From CAZKFG01 sp964551985 (GTDB lineage Bacteria > Bacillota > Negativicutes > Acidaminococcales > JAISLQ01), in assembly GCA_964551985.1 (NCBI GenBank), contig CAZKFG010000051.1, forward strand, positions 1 through 17,144: a stretch of 17,144 nucleotides of DNA, read 5' to 3'. How positions within the stretch are numbered: the stretch's first letter is position 1; each line of letters begins with the position of its first letter. Made by a program: the position numbers and the translations under genes. Under the pieces are notes generated by a model, which made no database searches, was not told where the DNA came from, and saw only the letters and a list, made by a program, of their open reading frames with translations. Positions 13,870-17,144 of this stretch are shown here, piece after piece.

Positions 13870-14562
13870 ATGTATATAAGTAAACGATTAAAATATATAG
13901 CTGATTTTGTACTACAAGGCTCAAAACTGGCGGATATTGGCACAGATCACGCCTATATACCGACATATCTTGCTCTAAATGAGCGTATAGACTTTGCTAT
14001 TGCCTCAGATATAGCTAAAGGACCTTGTGAGGCGGCAAGGTGTACAATAAATAAAGAAAATCTTCAAAATGAAATTGAAGTTCGACAGGCTGACGGACTG
14101 CAAGGAATAGATGCTGGTGAAGTTGATACTGTGGTAATTGCAGGTCTTGGCGGTAGAACCATCATAGATATATTAAAAGACGGTAAAGAGCAGCTTTCAA
14201 CAGTGCAAAATTTGATTTTACAACCAATGGTGCAAACAAATGCTGTCAGACAATGGTTGATTGACAATTGCTGGGCAATTGCTAAAGAAGAATTGGTTTT
14301 TGAAGATGATTATATTTATCAAATAATTTTTGCTCAAAAAACGCCAAATGTAAGTAGACTTAGTAAGTTGCAGTTGGAAATTGGACCACGACTTATGGAA
14401 AATAAACATCCACTACTAAATAAGCACATACAAAATATTATCAAACAACATAAATTAGCCTGCGATAGTATGCAAAAAAGTGATGTAGCCGTGCAAAGTG
14501 ATAAGTATAAAGAGTATAATAATTTTATTTTGCAAGCTAAGGAGTTTTTAAAATGCCTATAA
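13870..14562 (+). CDS. trmK: tRNA (adenine(22)-N1)-methyltransferase TrmK
   Basis: A 230-residue class I methyltransferase of the TrmK family (Bacillus YqfN), which methylates N1 of A22 in the tRNA D-loop. The N terminus ISKRLKYIADFV leads to the AdoMet-binding motif LADIGTDHAYIPTYL, followed by ASDIAKGPCEAA and the conserved VVIAGLGGRTI, then LILQPMVQTNAVRQWL. ATG 13870 has GAGGAG three bases before it, a tight spacing; ATG 13852 is in frame and would add six residues, behind a weaker AAAGAG. Family proteins start at comparable places, so either is possible. The end overlaps the next gene by ten bases, with the AAGGAG of that gene inside trmK, so the two are probably translationally coupled. 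Confidence 0.93.
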   Translation: MYISKRLKYIADFVLQGSKLADIGTDHAYIPTYLALNERIDFAIASDIAKGPCEAARCTINKENLQNEIEVRQADGLQGIDAGEVDTVVIAGLGGRTIIDILKDGKEQLSTVQNLILQPMVQTNAVRQWLIDNCWAIAKEELVFEDDYIYQIIFAQKTPNVSRLSKLQLEIGPRLMENKHPLLNKHIQNIIKQHKLACDSMQKSDVAVQSDKYKEYNNFILQAKEFLKCL

Positions 14563-15647
14563 AAGTTAGTGATATAACAAAAGTATTGCAAGAATACGCA
14601 CCACAAAAGCTGGCATATAACTGGGATAATGTGGGTCTGCTTGTTGGCAGTTTTGATAATATTATAACAAAGACTATTGTTTGTCTTGATGTTACACCTG
14701 ATGTTGTTGCTCAAGCGATAAAACAAAAAGCGCAGCTTATTGTCTCTCATCACCCGGTAATTTTTGACGGAATTAAAAATCTTGCCCAGACTAATTGGCA
14801 TAATAAAATGCTAAGTCAAATAATAAAAAATGATTTAAATGTCTATTGCCTGCACACAAATCTTGATATAACAACAGGTGGGGTTAATGATGTTTTGGCT
14901 AAAAAATTAAATCTTCAAGATGTAGAATCTTTGCAACTAGAGTATAGTGAAAAACTGTTTAAAATAGCCGTTTTTGTGCCTTGTGATTATGCCGATAAAG
15001 TAGCTTGTGCGATGACAAGTGCTGGAGCAGGGATGCTTGGCAACTATAGTCATTGTACTTTCAAAACACAAGGAGAAGGTAGCTTTATGCCTGTGGAAGG
15101 CGCAAAACCGTTTGTTGGGAAAACTGGCAAGTTGCAAGTGGTCCAAGAGGTTAAAATAGAGGCTATAATGACTATAGACAATAAAGATAAAGTAATTAAA
15201 GCGATGCTGGAAGCTCATCCTTATGAACAGGTAGCATATGATGTTTACAGCTTAGAAAACTCTGTAAATAAAGAGGGTATTGGTAGAATAGGCAAATTAC
15301 AGCAAGAGCTAAGCTTAAATGATTTTTTGCAAGTAGTTAAACAGGCTTTAAATCAAGAATTTTTAGTATATGCAGACGCTGGTAAAAAAATAAGTACTGT
15401 AGCTGTTTGTGGCGGAGCTGGTTCAAGTTTGATTGATAGAGCATTTGAGCGTGGTGCAGATGTTTTTATAACAGGTGATGTCAAATATCATGATATGCAA
15501 AAAGCTGTATTTTCTGGACTTAGTATTATTGATGCCACACATCAAGCGACAGAGGTTCTTGTTGTAGATGAATTGTATACATTGCTCAAACAAAAAAAAA
15601 TTAGCGCTGTTAAAGCCAAAGAGCAAAAGCTATTTAAAATAATCTGA
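14553..15647 (+). CDS. yqfO: NIF3/DUF34-family metal-binding protein (YqfO type)
   Basis: A 364-residue protein of the Nif3-like family in its long form, close to Bacillus YqfO (373). The N-terminal half has the dinuclear metal motifs SHHPVIFDG (H66, H67) and HTNLD (101-105), and the C-terminal half has GDVKYHD and DATHQATE. Between them, about 130-235, is the PII/CutA-like insert (YADKVACAMTSAGAG, EAHPYEQVAYDVY) found in long-form members. Proposed roles include GTP cyclohydrolase I-like or metal-chaperone activity; the true function is unsettled. AAGGAG lies seven bases before the ATG and the start overlaps trmK, a gene order shared with many Firmicutes. Confidence 0.93.
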   Translation: MPIKVSDITKVLQEYAPQKLAYNWDNVGLLVGSFDNIITKTIVCLDVTPDVVAQAIKQKAQLIVSHHPVIFDGIKNLAQTNWHNKMLSQIIKNDLNVYCLHTNLDITTGGVNDVLAKKLNLQDVESLQLEYSEKLFKIAVFVPCDYADKVACAMTSAGAGMLGNYSHCTFKTQGEGSFMPVEGAKPFVGKTGKLQVVQEVKIEAIMTIDNKDKVIKAMLEAHPYEQVAYDVYSLENSVNKEGIGRIGKLQQELSLNDFLQVVKQALNQEFLVYADAGKKISTVAVCGGAGSSLIDRAFERGADVFITGDVKYHDMQKAVFSGLSIIDATHQATEVLVVDELYTLLKQKKISAVKAKEQKLFKII

Positions 15648-15663
15648 TTTTGGAGGAAATAAT

Positions 15664-16599
15664 ATGCTTTCTGAATTTAAAGCAGGCGATAAAATAAGGC
15701 ACATTTTGTTGTGCAAAGTACAAAAAATAGGCACATCATCAAATGGTGGTGTGTTTGCCAGAGGTACTGTAACTGATAATAGTGGCTCAATAGCCTTTAT
15801 CTGCTTTGACAGTTATGCGGTGGAGATGATGAGAGCTTTTACAGGACCTTGTGCTATTCAAGTTACAGGGACTATTGATATTAATAGATTTCAAAATGAT
15901 GGTTCGCTTCAATTACTAATTCAAAAAGTGGAGCAACCACTTTTAACAGATGATTTATCTCACTTGCTGCCAAGCGGTACTGTGAGTATTAAAAACTATG
16001 AAAAGCGTTTTTTAGCTTTGATTGACAAAATCAATGATGATGGTGCAAAAGCTTTACTAAAAGAAATATTTGCAGATACTGTTTTTCACTCTTTTAAAAC
16101 AAATCCTGCAGCAATGACATATCACCATGCTTATATCGGCGGACTTTTACAACATAGTGTTGATACAGCTGAACTTGCTGTGGGGATGGGTGAAAAGATA
16201 AGAGATGTTGATTTTGACCTTATTATTGCAGGCTCGTTGTTACACGATATTGGTAAACTAAAAGAGATATCGCAAGAGATAGGATTTCCTTATACAACAG
16301 AAGGAAAACTTATAGGGCATATAACACTAGGCATTATGATTGTCAATAGTGCTGCGCAAAAAGTTGAAATCAAGCCATTTAGATTACAACAGATTTTACA
16401 TATAATTTTGTCGCATCACGGTGAGAAGGAAAAAGGTTCACCTGTTACTTGCAGGACTAAAGAAGCATTTATCGTAAGTCATGCTGATCAACTTGATTCT
16501 ATAATGAATCAGTTTTCAACGACAGATGGTACAGGCTGGCAGTATAACAAGATGATAGGGACAGATATTATTATAGGTTGTATTGACGAAGATGAGTAA
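15664..16599 (+). CDS. yhaM: 3'-5' exoribonuclease YhaM family (OB fold plus HD domain)
   Basis: A 311-residue protein close in length to Bacillus YhaM (314). Residues 10-90 form an OB-fold nucleic-acid-binding domain (VFARGTVTDNSGSIAFICFD). The HD phosphohydrolase domain follows with metal ligands H154/H155 (YHHAYIGG), H164 (LQHS), H194-D195 (LLHDIGK), H251-H252 (SHHGEKE) and D275. YhaM trims short 3' RNA ends and DNA in vitro and takes part in RNA turnover. GGAGG lies seven bases before the ATG, 16 bases after the nif3 stop, so it is probably the third gene of the trmK operon. A promoter for the following RNA gene may lie in its last codons. Confidence 0.92.
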   Translation: MLSEFKAGDKIRHILLCKVQKIGTSSNGGVFARGTVTDNSGSIAFICFDSYAVEMMRAFTGPCAIQVTGTIDINRFQNDGSLQLLIQKVEQPLLTDDLSHLLPSGTVSIKNYEKRFLALIDKINDDGAKALLKEIFADTVFHSFKTNPAAMTYHHAYIGGLLQHSVDTAELAVGMGEKIRDVDFDLIIAGSLLHDIGKLKEISQEIGFPYTTEGKLIGHITLGIMIVNSAAQKVEIKPFRLQQILHIILSHHGEKEKGSPVTCRTKEAFIVSHADQLDSIMNQFSTTDGTGWQYNKMIGTDIIIGCIDEDE

Positions 16600-16612
16600 A
16601 TTATGATATTGT
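16583..16612 (+). promoter_or_regulatory. Possible promoter of the RNase P RNA gene
   Basis: TTGACG (16583-16588) lies in the last codons of yhaM, with TATTGT (16607-16612) 18 bases on, or GATATT at 16 bases. The -10 boxes are poor but the position fits a start near 16620, close to the RNA 5' end. Confidence 0.35.
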
Positions 16613-16629
16613 AATAAGACAAACAGTTT

Positions 16630-16993
16630 GACAAAAGTGAGTATAAAAGACAATCGCGGCTATGAAAAATAGTTGAGGAAAGTCCGAGCTCCACAGGGCA
16701 GGATGCTGGATAACGTCCAGCGAGGGCGACCTTAGGGCAAGTGCCACAGAAATGATGACCGCCAAAAGCAATTTTGGTAAGGATGCAACGGTGCGGTAAG
16801 AGCGCACCAGCAAACAGGTGACTGTTTGGCTAGGTAAACCCCATCTGGAGCAAGACCGAATAGGGAAGGGATGAAGCGGCCCGCTGAGCCTTCCGGGTTG
16901 TGTCGCTAGAGCTAATAGGTAACTTTTAGCCAAGATAAATGATTGTCACCGCATTGCGGAACAGAACTCGGCTTATTGAGTACTCACTTTGTC
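16630..16993 (+). ncRNA. rnpB: RNase P RNA, bacterial type A
   Basis: The catalytic RNA that cuts 5' leaders from pre-tRNAs. Diagnostic conserved blocks are present in order: GAGGAAAGTCCGAGCTCC (from about 16674), GCAAGTGCCACAGAAA, the GAGCAAGACCGAATAGGG segment near 16848, and ACAGAACTCGGCTTA near 16960. The ends GTGAGTA (16637-16643) and TACTCAC (16981-16987) pair as helix P1, extended by GACAAA with TTTGTC, which sets the boundaries. Length of about 364 bases and the preserved segment near 16848 favour type A rather than the type B of Bacillus. No T-rich terminator hairpin is seen before the next gene, 35 bases on, so read-through into trxA is possible. The long minus-strand frame across it is not a gene. 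Confidence 0.95.
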
Positions 16994-17027
16994 AGGTGCT
17001 TGTAAAAAAGATATAGGAGGAGTAGAA

Positions 17028-17144
17028 ATGAGTATTATAAATTTAACTGTTGATGATAATTTTGATAATGTCGTTGCCTCGTCCAAAACTCCTGTTTTAG
17101 TAGATTTCTGGGCGCCATGGTGTGGTCCTTGCAGAATGATAGCA
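17028..17144 (+). CDS. trxA: Thioredoxin, N-terminal part (cut by window end)
   Basis: The first 39 codons of a thioredoxin, the general protein-disulfide reductase. After a short beta strand (INLTVDDNFDNVV) comes VLVDFWAPWCGPCRMIA with the WCGPC active site. TAGGAGGAG lies seven bases before the ATG. The remaining 65 or so residues fall outside the window. Related thioredoxin-fold proteins with the same motif cannot be wholly excluded from this fragment. Confidence 0.93.
   Translation, partial: MSIINLTVDDNFDNVVASSKTPVLVDFWAPWCGPCRMIA

Noticed and set aside
14334..14801. 155-codon open frame on the minus strand
   Set aside because: It is antisense to the trmK-nif3 junction, where both plus-strand genes are well supported, and it has no ribosome site or family signature.
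16601..16933. 110-codon open frame on the minus strand
   Set aside because: It lies across the RNase P RNA gene, whose conserved blocks and P1 pairing are clear; the frame is open by chance.
1..17144. CRISPR array, transposase or insertion sequence
   Set aside because: No series of regularly spaced repeats and no transposase or integrase reading frame was seen on either strand.

Overview
The window looks like the chromosome of a low-GC, outer-membrane-bearing Firmicute, most likely a Negativicute. The core genes read as Firmicute (dnaG-rpoD, trmK-nif3 and yhaM, with a Bacillus-type sigma-A core and AGGAGG ribosome sites). It also encodes an OstA/LptA-type periplasmic protein, which is expected only in a cell with an outer membrane. 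The phylum-level call is inference from gene content; no genus is assigned.

Bases 1 to about 3172 look like one end of an integrated mobile element, either a prophage remnant or an integrative element. It holds a 23-residue hydrophobic peptide gene, an ORF of uncertain coding status, a nucleotide-cyclase-like protein with its own promoter, and an orphan adenine/cytosine-N4 DNA methyltransferase. These are followed by a compact operon of two tiny membrane peptides and a 64-residue XRE regulator behind a promoter with a perfect 12-bp palindrome. The region ends at a tRNA-Leu(GAG) gene whose 3' part is normal and whose D-arm is ruined, as expected at an attachment-site junction. A tandem 11-bp repeat lies about 100 bp inside. 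No integrase is present in the window.

Bases 3173 to 7947 hold a B12-binding-type radical SAM protein (minus strand), an AT-rich gap of about 650 bp, a GtrII-like polytopic membrane protein whose upstream region carries a run of 12 T, and the convergent OstA-like gene. The GtrII-like and OstA-like genes share a bidirectional terminator.

Bases 8109 to 13731 hold dnaG and rpoD (the macromolecular-synthesis pair), a CAU-anticodon tRNA behind a perfect-consensus promoter, and a methyl-accepting chemotaxis protein. RpoD carries an insert of about 160 residues between regions 1.2 and 2.1 that the Bacillus protein lacks.

Bases 13802 to 17144 hold trmK, nif3/yqfO and yhaM, closely packed on the plus strand, then the RNase P RNA gene and the start of a thioredoxin gene cut by the window edge. 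This block serves tRNA and RNA processing (m1A22 methylation, RNA 3' trimming, tRNA 5' maturation).

The most interesting part is the small-peptide module at 2488-2979. The start codon of its first peptide lies in an 11-base stretch perfectly complementary to a site 3' of the gene, an architecture known from type I toxins.
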